Counted from the stretch's first letter, positions 26,225 through 35,283 are shown. The stretch is 64,000 nt of DNA from Phenylobacterium sp. SCN 70-31 (GCF_001724605.1 NZ_MEEX01000028.1:56060-120059); one strand, 5' to 3'. Numbers and translations are program-made. The notes: generated by a model from the letters alone, not told the origin.

Positions 26225-26736
26225 CGCTTGCTCCGTTCCCGCAGGGCGGCCATCACGCTCAGGATCGCCAGCCCCAGAGAGATCAAGGCGTTCCATCCCG
26301 CCATCGACAGGCCGGCGAAGACCCAGGGGGCCTCGTCGCAGGCCGGAGCCCGGACGGGCGCGCCCTCCAGGAATGCGGAGAGGTCGGCGGCGCTCACCCC
26401 GCCTGAGGTGACGGCGCAGGCCGAGGGGCCGGGCCAGAACTTCCACTCGGCGCCGGCATGATAGGCCGCGATCCCCGCGCCGACGAGAAAGACCAGACCC
26501 AGAACCCAACAGGTCGCTGCGCGCCACCGCGGTCCGCCGGGCATGCGCACGAGCACCATGAACGCTGCGCCGAGGCCGAGGGCCGCCCAGTAGGCCTCGC
26601 GCTGGCGCAGGCAGAGCATGCAGGGCGCATAGCCGCCGAAGGTCTCGAAGGCGTGGGCCGCCGCCAGCATGCCCGCCGCCGCGAGCACCGCGCATAGCCG
26701 CCAACGGTCGAGGATGTGTCGCAGGACAGAGGTCAT
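26221..26736 (-). CDS. dsbB: Disulfide bond formation protein B
   Basis: 171 residues with four transmembrane helices. The quinone-linked active Cys pair is in GGYAPCMLCLRQREAYW, and the second periplasmic pair is in PSACAVTSG and APACDEAPWVF, matching DsbB's two redox pairs. It reoxidises DsbA and passes electrons to ubiquinone. The genetic coupling to coq7, a ubiquinone synthesis gene, fits this chemistry. Confidence 0.9.
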   Translation of the reverse strand: MTSVLRHILDRWRLCAVLAAAGMLAAAHAFETFGGYAPCMLCLRQREAYWAALGLGAAFMVLVRMPGGPRWRAATCWVLGLVFLVGAGIAAYHAGAEWKFWPGPSACAVTSGGVSAADLSAFLEGAPVRAPACDEAPWVFAGLSMAGWNALISLGLAILSVMAALRERSKR

Positions 26737-26766
26737 CGGCCCAACCTTATGGACAAGTGTCGGCGA

Positions 26767-27345
26767 CTAGAAAACGAACTTCAGGAGCACGATCCCGCCG
26801 ACCAGAAGGGCCAGGAGCAGGATCGAATACAGGTTCAGACGGCGCTCGAACTCCTGGAGCATGGCCGGGCCGAAGTATTTCAGGATCGCGGCGACGGCGA
26901 AGAAGCGGACGCCGCGGGTCAGGACCGAGGCCCAGATGAAGGTGAAGAGGTCGAATCGCGCCAAGCCGGCGGTGATCGTCACCAGCTTGTAGGGGATCGG
27001 CGTGGCGCCCTTGATGAGGATGACGGCCAGCCCCCACTGATCGAACCACTTCTGGAATTCGGCCTGCCCTTCGGGATGTCCGAACAGCCTCAGGATGACC
27101 AGGCCCAGGGGTTCGAGCCAGACGCCGATCGCATAGCCCAGCAGGCCGCCGGCCACGGACGCGGCCGTACAGATCGCGGCGTAGACGAACGCCTTCTCGC
27201 GGCGCGCCAGCACCATCGGCGCCAGCATCACGTCGGGGGGGATCGGGAAGAACGAGCTCTCGGCGAACGAGACCGCGGCGAGGGACGCGGGCGCGTGGCG
27301 CGAACCGGCGAGCCGCATCGTCCACTCGTAGATCTTTCGGAACAT
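26767..27345 (-). CDS. YqaA-family membrane protein (VTT/SNARE-associated domain)
   Basis: 192 residues with about four to five transmembrane segments. Family blocks: AAVSFAESSFFPIPPDVMLAP at the re-entrant N-terminal region, GGLLGYAIGVWL, and the conserved ILIKGATPIPYKLVTITAG with Pro and Lys. It is a relative of DedA proteins, implicated in lipid scrambling or transport of undecaprenyl phosphate and in membrane homeostasis; the YqaA branch itself is not characterised. It is divergent from the hppD operon. Confidence 0.87.
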   Translation of the reverse strand: MFRKIYEWTMRLAGSRHAPASLAAVSFAESSFFPIPPDVMLAPMVLARREKAFVYAAICTAASVAGGLLGYAIGVWLEPLGLVILRLFGHPEGQAEFQKWFDQWGLAVILIKGATPIPYKLVTITAGLARFDLFTFIWASVLTRGVRFFAVAAILKYFGPAMLQEFERRLNLYSILLLALLVGGIVLLKFVF

Positions 27346-27470
27346 GGGCGATCCAGGGAGAAACCGGCGCCCTGCCTAGCAGCGCTCGCAGCGGATGTCG
27401 CCCAGGCGCGAAGCCGGCATGGCGCCATCCCCGGCTTTTGTGCGTTCCCTCAGGCGCATCTATCGCAATA

Positions 27471-27488
27471 TAGTTTCATATGATACTA
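27471..27488. promoter_or_regulatory. Near-perfect 18-bp palindrome upstream of hppD, probable MarR operator
   Basis: TAGTTTCAT followed by ATGATACTA: the two 9-bp halves differ at one position and meet at CATATG. It lies 28 bp upstream of the hppD start, where it would overlap a promoter. The hppD operon ends with a marR gene, so autorepression released by an aromatic ligand is the natural reading. Confidence 0.6.
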
Positions 27489-27515
27489 GATGGGCAGGTT
27501 CAGGAGAACGCCCCC

Positions 27516-28628
27516 ATGTCCGCTCAGACCACCGCTCCCGCCCGCCACGCAGCGTCCGGCGACCTGTTCGACAATCCGCTCGGCACCGACGGATTCGAGT
27601 TCGTCGAATTCACCTCGCCCGAACCCGAGCGGCTGAAGGACCTGTTCGAGAAGATGGGGTTCACGGCCGTGTCGAAGCACCGGTCCAAGAACGTGCTGCG
27701 GTTCCGCCAGGGCGACATCAACTTCATCCTCAACATGGAGCCCGCCGGCCAGGCGGCCGATTTCCGCGCCGCCCACGGTCCCTCGGCCAACGCGATGGCC
27801 TTCCGCGTCCGCGACGCGGCCAAGGCGTTCAAGCTGGCGGTGGAGCGCGGCGCCACGCCCGTGGAAGGCCCCGTGGGTCCGATGGAGCTGAACATCCCGG
27901 CCATCCAGGGGATCGGCGGCTCGAACCTCTACCTGGTCGACCGCTATGGCGCGCAGGAGATCTACGACGTCGACTTCCTGCCCATCGAAGGCGCCGAGTC
28001 CCAGGTCGAGGCGAACTCGCGCGGCCTGACCTACCTCGACCACCTGACCCACAACGTCCAGCGCGGCAACATGGTCAAGTGGGCCGACTTCTACGAGAAG
28101 ATCTTCAATTTCCGCGAGATCCGCTACTTCGACATCGAGGGCAAGCAGACGGCGCTGGTTTCGAAGGCCATGACCAGCCCGGACGGCAAGATCCGCATCC
28201 CGCTGAACGAGAGCCAGGACGAGCACTCGCAGATCGAGGAATTCCTGAAGGACTACAAGGGCGAGGGCATCCAGCACATCGCGCTGGGCGCCGACGACAT
28301 CTATGAGTCCGTCGAGGCCATGCGCGAGCAGGGCGTGCTGTTCCAGGACACCATCGACACCTACTTCGACGGCATCGAGGCCCGCATCCCGGGGCACGGC
28401 GAGGACGTCCAGCGCCTCCAGGCCAACAAGATCCTCATCGACGGCGCGCCCACCGAGGGCCAGGGCTTGCTGCTGCAGATCTTCACCGAGAACATGATCG
28501 GCCCGATCTTCTTCGAGCTGATCCAGCGCAAGGGCAACGAGGGTTTCGGCGAAGGCAACTTCAAGGCCCTGTTCGAGTCGATCGAGCTGGACCAGATTCG
28601 CCGGGGCGTGCTGCCGGCGAAGGCCTAG
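27516..28628 (+). CDS. hppD: 4-Hydroxyphenylpyruvate dioxygenase
   Basis: 370 residues; converts 4-hydroxyphenylpyruvate to homogentisate with Fe(II) and O2. It has two vicinal-oxygen-chelate domains. The N-terminal one starts GTDGFEFVEFTSPEPERL. The catalytic C-terminal one holds the iron ligands: His in LTYLDHLTHNV, His in GIQHIALGADDI, and Glu in FTENMIGPIFFELIQR. The C-terminal helix with EGNFKALFESIELDQIRRG gates the active site. The ATG at 27516 has CAGGAGAA upstream; the frame opens from 27480, inside the operator. First gene of the homogentisate operon. Confidence 0.97.
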   Translation: MSAQTTAPARHAASGDLFDNPLGTDGFEFVEFTSPEPERLKDLFEKMGFTAVSKHRSKNVLRFRQGDINFILNMEPAGQAADFRAAHGPSANAMAFRVRDAAKAFKLAVERGATPVEGPVGPMELNIPAIQGIGGSNLYLVDRYGAQEIYDVDFLPIEGAESQVEANSRGLTYLDHLTHNVQRGNMVKWADFYEKIFNFREIRYFDIEGKQTALVSKAMTSPDGKIRIPLNESQDEHSQIEEFLKDYKGEGIQHIALGADDIYESVEAMREQGVLFQDTIDTYFDGIEARIPGHGEDVQRLQANKILIDGAPTEGQGLLLQIFTENMIGPIFFELIQRKGNEGFGEGNFKALFESIELDQIRRGVLPAKA

Positions 28629-28643
28629 GGGGCTTCGCGAGCG

Positions 28644-28679
28644 CGTCAGGCCCCTTGTCAGGCCCCTTGTCAGGCCCCG
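28644..28679. repeat. Three tandem 12-bp units between hppD and the next gene
   Basis: GTCAGGCCCCTT repeats three times, the last copy slightly changed, and partial GTCAGG copies follow to 28709. It lies in the 89-bp intercistronic gap. It looks like slippage; a role in mRNA processing is only a possibility. Confidence 0.7.
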
Positions 28680-28717
28680 TGTCGGGGCCGCGTCAGGCCC
28701 ACGTCAGGAGAGGGTGG

Positions 28718-29716
28718 ATGTCGTCCCGTTCCGACAAGTCGGACATCCGATGGTCCCTCGTGGCGCACGGCGGCGCCGGGGCCATCGCGCGCGGCGACCT
28801 GGGGCCGGGGCAGGACGCGGCCTATCGCGAGGCCATGAGCGCCGCCGCCCGCACGGGCGGGGCGATCCTGTCGGCGGGCGGTTCGGCGATGGACGCCGTC
28901 GAGGCCGCGGTCCGCGTGCTCGAGGATGACCCGCTGTTCAACGCCGGCCGCGGCGCGGCCTTCACCGCCGAGGGCGGGAACGAGCTGGATGCGGCCGTCA
29001 TGGACGGCGCGACCCTTGCCGCGGGCGCGGTGGCGGGCCTGACCACCACGCGTCACCCCATATCGGCGGCGCGGGCGGTGATCGAGGGCTCGAACCACGT
29101 CCTGCTGGTCGGCGAGGGCGCCGACGCCTTCGCGCGCAGCCGCGGGCTGGAGCAGGCGGACCCCGCGTGGTTCTTCACCGAGCGCCGATGGCGGTCGCTG
29201 GAGAGGGCGCTGGACCGGGCGGGCCTGCCCAGGCCGCAGCGTCCGGCCGGGGCGCAGGACGCCACGCAGGGCGCGCTGGTCCATGAGGAGGGCAAGTACG
29301 GCACCGTGGGCGTCGTCGCGTGCGACGCGGGCGGGAACGTGGCCGCCGGCACGTCCACCGGCGGAACCAACGCCAAGCGCTGGGGCCGCGTGGGCGACAG
29401 CCCGCTGATCGGTGCGGGCACCTATGCCGCCAACGCCGCGGGCGCCGTCTCCTGCACTGGGGAAGGGGAGTACTTCATCCGCCTGGGCGTGGCGCACCGG
29501 ATCTGCGCGCTGGTGGAGTACGCCGGCCTGTCCCTTCAGGCGGCCGCCGACCGTGTGGTGCAGGACGAACTCACCGCCCTGGGCGGCGCCGGCGGGATCG
29601 TCGCCGTCGGGGCGGACGGCCGCATGGCGTGGAGCTTCAACACGTCGGGCATGTACCGCGCCCGTATCGCCGACGGCGTTCCGCTGACCGTCGGAATCTA
29701 CAAGGACGAAGACTAG
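28718..29716 (+). CDS. Isoaspartyl peptidase / L-asparaginase (Ntn hydrolase)
   Basis: 332 residues from the ATG at 28718, behind AGGAGAGGG; the frame is open from 28655 but that part encodes the tandem repeats. Type 2 (plant-type) asparaginase fold: SLVAHGGAGAI at the start, EDDPLFNAGRGAAFT, ELDAAVMDG, and the autocleavage site KYGTVGVVACDAGGNVAAGT, whose Thr becomes the N-terminal nucleophile. Then STGGTNAKRWGRVGDSPLIGAG and TGEGEYFIR. Substrates may be isoaspartyl peptides, asparagine or another beta-amide. Its place inside a homogentisate operon is unusual. Confidence 0.88.
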   Translation: MSSRSDKSDIRWSLVAHGGAGAIARGDLGPGQDAAYREAMSAAARTGGAILSAGGSAMDAVEAAVRVLEDDPLFNAGRGAAFTAEGGNELDAAVMDGATLAAGAVAGLTTTRHPISAARAVIEGSNHVLLVGEGADAFARSRGLEQADPAWFFTERRWRSLERALDRAGLPRPQRPAGAQDATQGALVHEEGKYGTVGVVACDAGGNVAAGTSTGGTNAKRWGRVGDSPLIGAGTYAANAAGAVSCTGEGEYFIRLGVAHRICALVEYAGLSLQAAADRVVQDELTALGGAGGIVAVGADGRMAWSFNTSGMYRARIADGVPLTVGIYKDED

Positions 29717-29731
29717 GAACGAGGACCGGAG

Positions 29732-30865
29732 ATGGCCAAGGGCGACTGGATTCCCGTGCGCGGCGCGCAGGGGCTGCACTCGCGGCAGGCGCACGCCGAC
29801 CTGCCCGAGGGGACCTATGAGCGCGAGGTGTCGAAGGAGGGCTTCTTCGGCCCGGCCGCCTTCCTGCACCATCGCCGCCCGCCGACGGGCTGGACGAGCT
29901 TCGAAGGCCCCCTCCGGCCGCGCGCCTTCGACCTGGCCCGCCTGAACGCCGCCGAGCCGTCGCCCTGGGCCGCGGGCGTGGTGCTGCTGAACGCCGCCTG
30001 CGAGGTGCGCTTCTGGAAGCTGGACCAGGCCATGCCCGCGCTGGCGCGCAACGCCGACGGCGACCAGCTCCTGTTCGTGCACCAGGGCGAGGGCGACCTC
30101 TTCTGCGACTATGGCCGGCTGGGCTACCGGGCGGGCGACTACCTGTACCTGCCGCGCGGGACCATGTGGCGGCTCGACCCTGCGTCCCCCACCGCGATCC
30201 TGATGATCCAGGCCACCAACACCCACTACAAGCTGCCCGACCGCGGGCTGATGGGCGGCCACGCGCTGTTCGACCCGGCGGTGCTGGACACGCCCGAGAT
30301 GGACGCCGCCTTCCGCGCCCATCAGGACCGGCCCGGCGAGGTGCGCGTCGAGGTGAAGAAGCGCGGCCAGGTCTCGACGGTGACCTATCCCTACAACCCG
30401 CTGGACGCCGTGGGCTGGCACGGCGACCTGGCGCCCGTGCGGCTGAACGTGGCCGACATCCGTCCGGTGGTGAGCCACCGCTACCACCTGCCGCCCAGCG
30501 TGCATTCGACGTTCGTCAGCGACCGCTTCGTGGTCTGCACCTTCGCGCCCAGGCCCTTCGAGACCGATCCGGGCGCGCTGAAGGTGCCGTTCTTCCACAA
30601 CAACGACGACTACGACGAGGTGCTGTTCTACCACGCCGGCGACTTCTTCAGCCGCGACCACATCGAGGCCGGGATGATGACCTTCCATCCCTCGGGCTTC
30701 ACCCACGGGCCGCACCCCAAGGCGCTGAAGAACATGTTCGCCCAGCCCAAGCCGGCCACCGACGAGTACGCCGTGATGATCGACACGCGCGATCCGCTCG
30801 ACGTGGGCGAGGCCGCCGCGACGGTGGAGAACCCCGCCTACGTCGACAGCTGGAAGGGCGCGTGA
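29732..30865 (+). CDS. hmgA: Homogentisate 1,2-dioxygenase family protein
   Basis: 377 residues, cupin fold. Matches the HGD family at YEREVSKEGFFGPAAFLHHR, the PTGW and EGPLRPRAFD region, LLFVHQGEGDLFCDYG, YLYLPRGTMWRL, FFHNNDDYDEVLFYHAGDFF (iron-site Glu and His region) and the catalytic HPSGFTHGPHPKA. It opens the ring of homogentisate to maleylacetoacetate. It is shorter than the roughly 440-residue human/Pseudomonas type, as in a bacterial subgroup. It sits between hppD and a fumarylacetoacetase-family gene. No maleylacetoacetate isomerase gene is present in this cluster. Confidence 0.88.
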   Translation: MAKGDWIPVRGAQGLHSRQAHADLPEGTYEREVSKEGFFGPAAFLHHRRPPTGWTSFEGPLRPRAFDLARLNAAEPSPWAAGVVLLNAACEVRFWKLDQAMPALARNADGDQLLFVHQGEGDLFCDYGRLGYRAGDYLYLPRGTMWRLDPASPTAILMIQATNTHYKLPDRGLMGGHALFDPAVLDTPEMDAAFRAHQDRPGEVRVEVKKRGQVSTVTYPYNPLDAVGWHGDLAPVRLNVADIRPVVSHRYHLPPSVHSTFVSDRFVVCTFAPRPFETDPGALKVPFFHNNDDYDEVLFYHAGDFFSRDHIEAGMMTFHPSGFTHGPHPKALKNMFAQPKPATDEYAVMIDTRDPLDVGEAAATVENPAYVDSWKGA

Positions 30866-31137
30866 GCCTTCAGGAAGACCTCACGGCCGCGGCCGACGAG
30901 GAGCTCGGACGGGCGCTCACCCTGGGCTGGCGCGAACTGGCGAAGGTCACGCCCTGGGGCGACACCTTCGAGGGCTTCACGCCCGAGGGCCGGGACGTCT
31001 GCTTCGAACGCGCCTACCTATGGGAGGCGGAGGCCGGCGGCGACATCCGCGTGGAAGTGGCCGTCTATGAGCCGCAGGCCTATGAACGGGGCGTGCGGCG
31101 GGTACGATCGGTTTCGAGGAACGGGAGCAAGGAATGA
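30862..31137 (+). CDS. Small conserved-operon protein, unknown
   Basis: 91 residues from a GTG at 30862 that overlaps the hmgA stop (GTGA); its own stop overlaps the start of the next gene. Acidic N-terminus (LQEDLTAAADEELGRAL), WRELAKVTPWGDTFEGFTP in the middle, then FERAYLWEAEAGGDIRVEVA and an Arg-rich tail. No known family. The tight coupling on both sides shows it is translated as part of the tyrosine-catabolic operon. Confidence 0.72.
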   Translation: MSLQEDLTAAADEELGRALTLGWRELAKVTPWGDTFEGFTPEGRDVCFERAYLWEAEAGGDIRVEVAVYEPQAYERGVRRVRSVSRNGSKE

Positions 31138-32138
31138 AGCTGGCGTCGCTGAAGGGGGGGCGGGACGGCCGCCTCGTGGTCGTCTCGAACGACCTGGCCT
31201 GGTACTCGCCGGCTGACCGGATCGCGCTGACCTTGCAGGCGGCGCTGGACGACTGGGACCGCTGCGAGCCCGAACTGCGCGGCCTCGCCGAGAGCCTGGA
31301 GCACGGCTCGGTTCCCAAGGCCCGGTTCCACGAGCACGAGGCGGCCAGCCCGCTGCCGCGCGCCTACCAGTGGGCCGACGGCTCGGCCTACGTGAACCAC
31401 GTGGCGCTGGTGCGCCAGGCGCGGAACGCCGAGATGCCCGACAGCTTCTGGACCGATCCCCTGATGTACCAGGGCGGTTCGGACGGCTTCCTGGGACCGC
31501 GCGACCCGATCCCGCTGAAGGACGAGGCCTGGGGCTGCGACCTGGAGGGCGAGGTGGCGGTGGTCACCGGCGATGTGCCAATGGGCGCGAGCCGCGACGA
31601 GGCCCTGGCCGCCATCCGCCTGGTGATGCTGTGCAACGACGTCAGCCTGCGCAACCTGATCCCCGATGAGCTGGCCAAGGGCTTCGGCTTCTTCCAGTCC
31701 AAGCCGGCCAGCGCCTTTTCGCCGGTGGCGGTGACGCCCGATGCGCTTCCGAGCTGGAAGGACGGCAAGCTGCACGGCAAGCTGGAGGTCGAGCTGAACG
31801 GCAAGCCTCTGGGCGAGGCGGACGCCGGCGTCGACATGACCTTCGACTTCGGCACGCTGGTGGCTCACGCGGCGAAGACCCGCGCGCTGTCCGCCGGCTC
31901 CATCGTGGGCTCGGGCACCGTTTCCAACCGCGGTCCGGACGGCGGGCCGGGCAAGGCCATCGCCGAGGGCGGCGTCGGCTATTCCTGCCTGGCCGAGGTG
32001 CGCACGATCGAGACCATCCTGACCGGCAAGCCCTCGACGCCCTTCCTGCGCGACGGCGACGTGGTGCGCATCCAGATGGTGGACGCCCGGCGCCACACGC
32101 TCTTCGGCGCCATCGAGCAGCGGGTGACCGCCGCGTGA
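31134..32138 (+). CDS. Fumarylacetoacetate hydrolase family protein
   Basis: 334 residues. FAH-fold signatures: LRQARNAEMPDSFW-like cap region, metal-binding Glu pair in WGCDLEGEVAVVTGDVP, LVMLCNDVSLRNLIPDE, FFQSKPASAFSPVAVTPD, and GTLVAHAAKTRALSAGSIVGS. In this operon it should hydrolyse fumarylacetoacetate (or maleylacetoacetate directly) to fumarate or maleate and acetoacetate. Overlaps both neighbours by 4 nt. Confidence 0.9.
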   Translation: MKLASLKGGRDGRLVVVSNDLAWYSPADRIALTLQAALDDWDRCEPELRGLAESLEHGSVPKARFHEHEAASPLPRAYQWADGSAYVNHVALVRQARNAEMPDSFWTDPLMYQGGSDGFLGPRDPIPLKDEAWGCDLEGEVAVVTGDVPMGASRDEALAAIRLVMLCNDVSLRNLIPDELAKGFGFFQSKPASAFSPVAVTPDALPSWKDGKLHGKLEVELNGKPLGEADAGVDMTFDFGTLVAHAAKTRALSAGSIVGSGTVSNRGPDGGPGKAIAEGGVGYSCLAEVRTIETILTGKPSTPFLRDGDVVRIQMVDARRHTLFGAIEQRVTAA

Positions 32139-32647
32139 GCCGGCCCGAGGTTCCGGCGGCGGAGGATCGAGACGCCGACACCGGCCTGCGGCTCGACGCC
32201 TATCTGCCCTACCGGCTCTCGGTGGCGTCGAACGCGGTCTCGGGGCTGATCGCCCGCGCCTACGAGGATCGCTTCGGCCTGACGGTGCCGCAGTGGCGGC
32301 TGCTGTGCGTGCTGGCCGAGGACGGCGGCCTGACCCAGGTGCAGATCGTCGCGCGTACGGTGATGGACAAGGTCACGGTCAGTCGCTCGGCCCAGGGGCT
32401 GGTGAAGCGGCGGCTGGTCGCGCGCTCGCAGAACACGGCGGACGGCCGCAGCCACGTCCTGGCCCTGACCCCCGAAGGCCGCGCCCTCCACGCCGAGATC
32501 GCGCCGTTGGCCCTGGCCTATGAGGCCGCCCTGATCTCGGGCCTCTCCCCCGAGGACGTGAAGCTGCTCAAGCGCCTCCTGACGCGGCTGCAGACCGCGG
32601 CCGGCCAGCTCTCGGGCGAGGCGGAGCCGCCGAAGAGCCTGGGGTAG
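32135..32647 (+). CDS. MarR-family regulator of the homogentisate operon
   Basis: 170 residues from a GTG at 32135 overlapping the previous stop. MarR winged helix: LPYRLSVASNAVSGLIARAY dimerisation helix, VPQWRLLCVLAEDGGLTQVQ, recognition helix VMDKVTVSRSAQGLVKRRLV, wing ARSQNTADGRSHVLALTPEG. Last gene of the operon, so it probably represses hppD at the palindrome 27471-27488. Functional relative by context: HmgR/HpaR-type regulators of aromatic catabolism. Confidence 0.9.
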   Translation: MSRPEVPAAEDRDADTGLRLDAYLPYRLSVASNAVSGLIARAYEDRFGLTVPQWRLLCVLAEDGGLTQVQIVARTVMDKVTVSRSAQGLVKRRLVARSQNTADGRSHVLALTPEGRALHAEIAPLALAYEAALISGLSPEDVKLLKRLLTRLQTAAGQLSGEAEPPKSLG

Positions 32648-32766
32648 GGCGGGTTGTTCTCTTCAATGCGTCATGGTTGGCGAGACGCGAGCCCAATGGA
32701 CCTGCGCATGGCGGATTTTAACGTGGTGCGATCGACCGAGCGCGGACATTTTGGAGATCGATGAGG

Positions 32767-33402
32767 CTATTTCGCTCCTGGTTCACTGTTCTGAAGCACC
32801 AGTGTTCCACGTGGAGGGAGGCTCGCCATCCGTCTCGCGAGAGCGATGAGTTCTTTGCGAGTGCTGATGCTGCAATAGCGTGTTTTCAATATGTCCAGTG
32901 ACGGACCGCCACGCGTCTGACTGCGATGGCATTGGTGCTGCAACACATTGAACTGGCTGATCAGCCCACCTTCGGGCGGTCGGGATAGCAAGAGATAGTT
33001 GCTGCCTGGCACTGCGCCAATCTGCATCACCCACAGCTCCATCGGGCCGCCCTCCGATATACGGATCAGGAATGAAGGACGACTATGGGATTGGCTTTCG
33101 GGATCACTGCCCTCGGATACATTCATCCAGCAATGGAAGACTCCGTAGTTTGTAATTCGATACCACGTCTCGAAGTCTACATCTCCGTCTTGGGGGGTGA
33201 ATTTCCAGTCGCCTAACCCGATCGGGTGGATGCAGCCGAATTCATTCTTGCTGATGAAATGCTTCGGCCAAACGTTATCCGACCCTGGAGCCCAAAGGGG
33301 CTCATCCGCGTGGACAAGGTGTTGTTCCTGCGCGCGGGCGACTGAACCCAAGACGAAGGCTGCGCCTATGATGACACTGGCGATGCCGCTTCGATGTTTC
33401 AT
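32767..33402 (-). CDS. GC-poor secreted protein of unknown function
   Basis: 211 residues from the ATG at 33402 (MKHRSGIASVIIGAAFVLGS, then SVARAQEQ, a clean signal peptide); an ATG at 33426 adds 8 residues. The mature part has Cys in EFGCIHPIG, VFHCWMN, HQCHRS and RYCSI. Base composition and codon use differ clearly from neighbours (AT-rich third positions), which suggests recent acquisition. It stands alone between marR and the ABC-F gene. No family recognised. Confidence 0.7.
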   Translation of the reverse strand: MKHRSGIASVIIGAAFVLGSVARAQEQHLVHADEPLWAPGSDNVWPKHFISKNEFGCIHPIGLGDWKFTPQDGDVDFETWYRITNYGVFHCWMNVSEGSDPESQSHSRPSFLIRISEGGPMELWVMQIGAVPGSNYLLLSRPPEGGLISQFNVLQHQCHRSQTRGGPSLDILKTRYCSISTRKELIALARRMASLPPRGTLVLQNSEPGAK

Positions 33403-33654
33403 GACGACACTATGCTCATGCGCCATGCGTGATGAAAGCGCCGCCGCACTGCGAATAGACGTCGAGTGTGAGACCCGCGTGGCGCCTTTGTCGAACTGCG
33501 CCTAGCCACATAAGACCAAGCCGCGCGACGTTCAGAAATCGCCCCACGACGCCCAGGCGTCCTCGCGGCCGGACCGTATGGATGGCGGACCTGGACATGC
33601 CGCCCGTGGGTCGAGGCTAGCGTTCTCCTTGCGCCCGAGCTAGCTCACCGCCGC

Positions 33655-35283
33655 ATGATACGCCTCGACAACATCTCCAAGCAGAACGGCCACCAGATCC
33701 TGTTCATCGAAGCCTCGATGGGCGTCCAGAAGGGGGAAAAGGTGGGGCTCGTTGGCCCGAACGGCGCCGGCAAGACGACGCTGTTCCGCATGATCACCGG
33801 CCAGGAGCAGCCCGACGACGGACTGGTCGCGATCGATGCCGGAATGACCATCGGCTATTTCAGCCAGGATGTCGGCGAGATGTCGGGCCAGAGCGCGGTC
33901 GCCGCGGTGATGGACGGCGTCGGGCCCGTCAGCGCGCTGGCCGCCGAGATGGCCAAGCTCGAGGCGGCGATGGTCGACCCGGACCAGGCCGACGACCTGG
34001 ACGCCAACATCGAGCGCTATGGCGAAGTCCAGGAGCGCTTCGAGGAACTGGACGGCTATGCGTTGGAAGCCCGCGCGCGCGAGGTGCTGGCCGGCCTGAG
34101 CTTCAGCCAGGAGCGCATGGAGGGCGACGTCGGCCTGCTGTCGGGCGGCTGGAAGATGCGCGTGGCGCTGGCCCGCATCCTGCTGATGAAGCCCGACGGC
34201 ATGCTGCTGGACGAACCCAGCAACCACCTCGACCTGGAAAGCCTGATCTGGCTCGAGGCCTTCCTGAAGAACTACGACGGTGCGCTGCTGATGACGTCGC
34301 ACGACCGCGCCTTCTTGAACCGCATCGTCGGCAAGGTGGTGGAGATCGATGCCGGCTCGCTCATCACCTACTCGGGCGATCTCGACTTCTACGAACAGCA
34401 GCGTGCGCTCGGCGAACAGCAGCGCCAGGCGCAGTACGAGCGTCAGCAGGCCATGCTGGCCAAGGAGATCAAGTTCATCGAAAGGTTCAAGGCGCGCGCC
34501 TCGCACGCCGCCCAGGTCCAGAGCCGGGTCAAGAAGCTCGACAAGATCGAACGTGTCGAGCCGCCCCGCCGCCGCCAGTCGGTTCAATTCGAGTTCAGGA
34601 GTCCGCCGCGGTCGGGGGACGACGTCATCAGCCTGCGCGGCGTCCACAAGGCCTACGGCGCGCAGTCCATCTACGAGGGCCTCGATTTCCTGGTGCGCCG
34701 CAAGGAGCGCTGGTGCGTGCTCGGCGCCAACGGCGCGGGCAAGTCGACGCTGCTGAAGCTCGTGGCCGGCGCCACCGCGCCGGACCGGGGCACGGTCAAT
34801 ATCGGCGCGAGCGTCAGGATGGGCTACTTCGCCCAGCACGCCATGGACGTGCTGGACGGCGAGGAGACGATCTTCGAGTCGCTGGACGGCGCGTTCCCGC
34901 AGGCGGGCCAGGGCGCGCTACGCACCCTCGCGGGGTGCTTCGGCTTCTCCGGCGACGATGTCGAGAAGCCCTGCCGCGTGCTGTCGGGCGGCGAGAAGGC
35001 GCGCCTGGTCATGGCCAGAATGCTGTTCGATCCGCCGAACCTGCTGGTCCTCGACGAGCCGACCAACCACCTCGACATGGCGACGAAGGAGATGCTGGTC
35101 GCCGCCCTGGCGGACTTCGAGGGCTCCATGCTCTTCGTCTCGCACGACCGCCATTTCCTGGCGGCGCTCTCGAACCGCGTGCTGGAGCTGACGCCCGAGG
35201 GAATCCATCAGTACGGCGGCGGCTACACGGAGTATGTCGCGCGCACGGGCCAGGAGGCGCCGGGGCTGCACCCCGGAGGGTAG
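33655..35283 (+). CDS. ABC-F family ATPase
   Basis: 542 residues with two ABC domains and no membrane segments, the ABC-F layout. Domain 1: Walker A VGPNGAGKTTLF, signature LLSGGWKMRVALARILL, Walker B GMLLDEPSNHLD. A helical, charged linker (about 245-300) has EQQRQAQYERQQAMLAKEIK. Domain 2: LGANGAGKSTLLKLV, LSGGEKARLVMARML, LLVLDEPTNHLD. ABC-F proteins act on the ribosome (translation factors such as EttA/Uup, or antibiotic protection). Which subtype this is cannot be told from sequence alone; a housekeeping role is likely. Confidence 0.93.
   Translation: MIRLDNISKQNGHQILFIEASMGVQKGEKVGLVGPNGAGKTTLFRMITGQEQPDDGLVAIDAGMTIGYFSQDVGEMSGQSAVAAVMDGVGPVSALAAEMAKLEAAMVDPDQADDLDANIERYGEVQERFEELDGYALEARAREVLAGLSFSQERMEGDVGLLSGGWKMRVALARILLMKPDGMLLDEPSNHLDLESLIWLEAFLKNYDGALLMTSHDRAFLNRIVGKVVEIDAGSLITYSGDLDFYEQQRALGEQQRQAQYERQQAMLAKEIKFIERFKARASHAAQVQSRVKKLDKIERVEPPRRRQSVQFEFRSPPRSGDDVISLRGVHKAYGAQSIYEGLDFLVRRKERWCVLGANGAGKSTLLKLVAGATAPDRGTVNIGASVRMGYFAQHAMDVLDGEETIFESLDGAFPQAGQGALRTLAGCFGFSGDDVEKPCRVLSGGEKARLVMARMLFDPPNLLVLDEPTNHLDMATKEMLVAALADFEGSMLFVSHDRHFLAALSNRVLELTPEGIHQYGGGYTEYVARTGQEAPGLHPGG

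Noticed and set aside
28644..28709. Tandem 12-bp repeats as a CRISPR or operator array
   Set aside because: The units are contiguous, without spacers, and drift in sequence; slippage in an intercistronic gap explains them.
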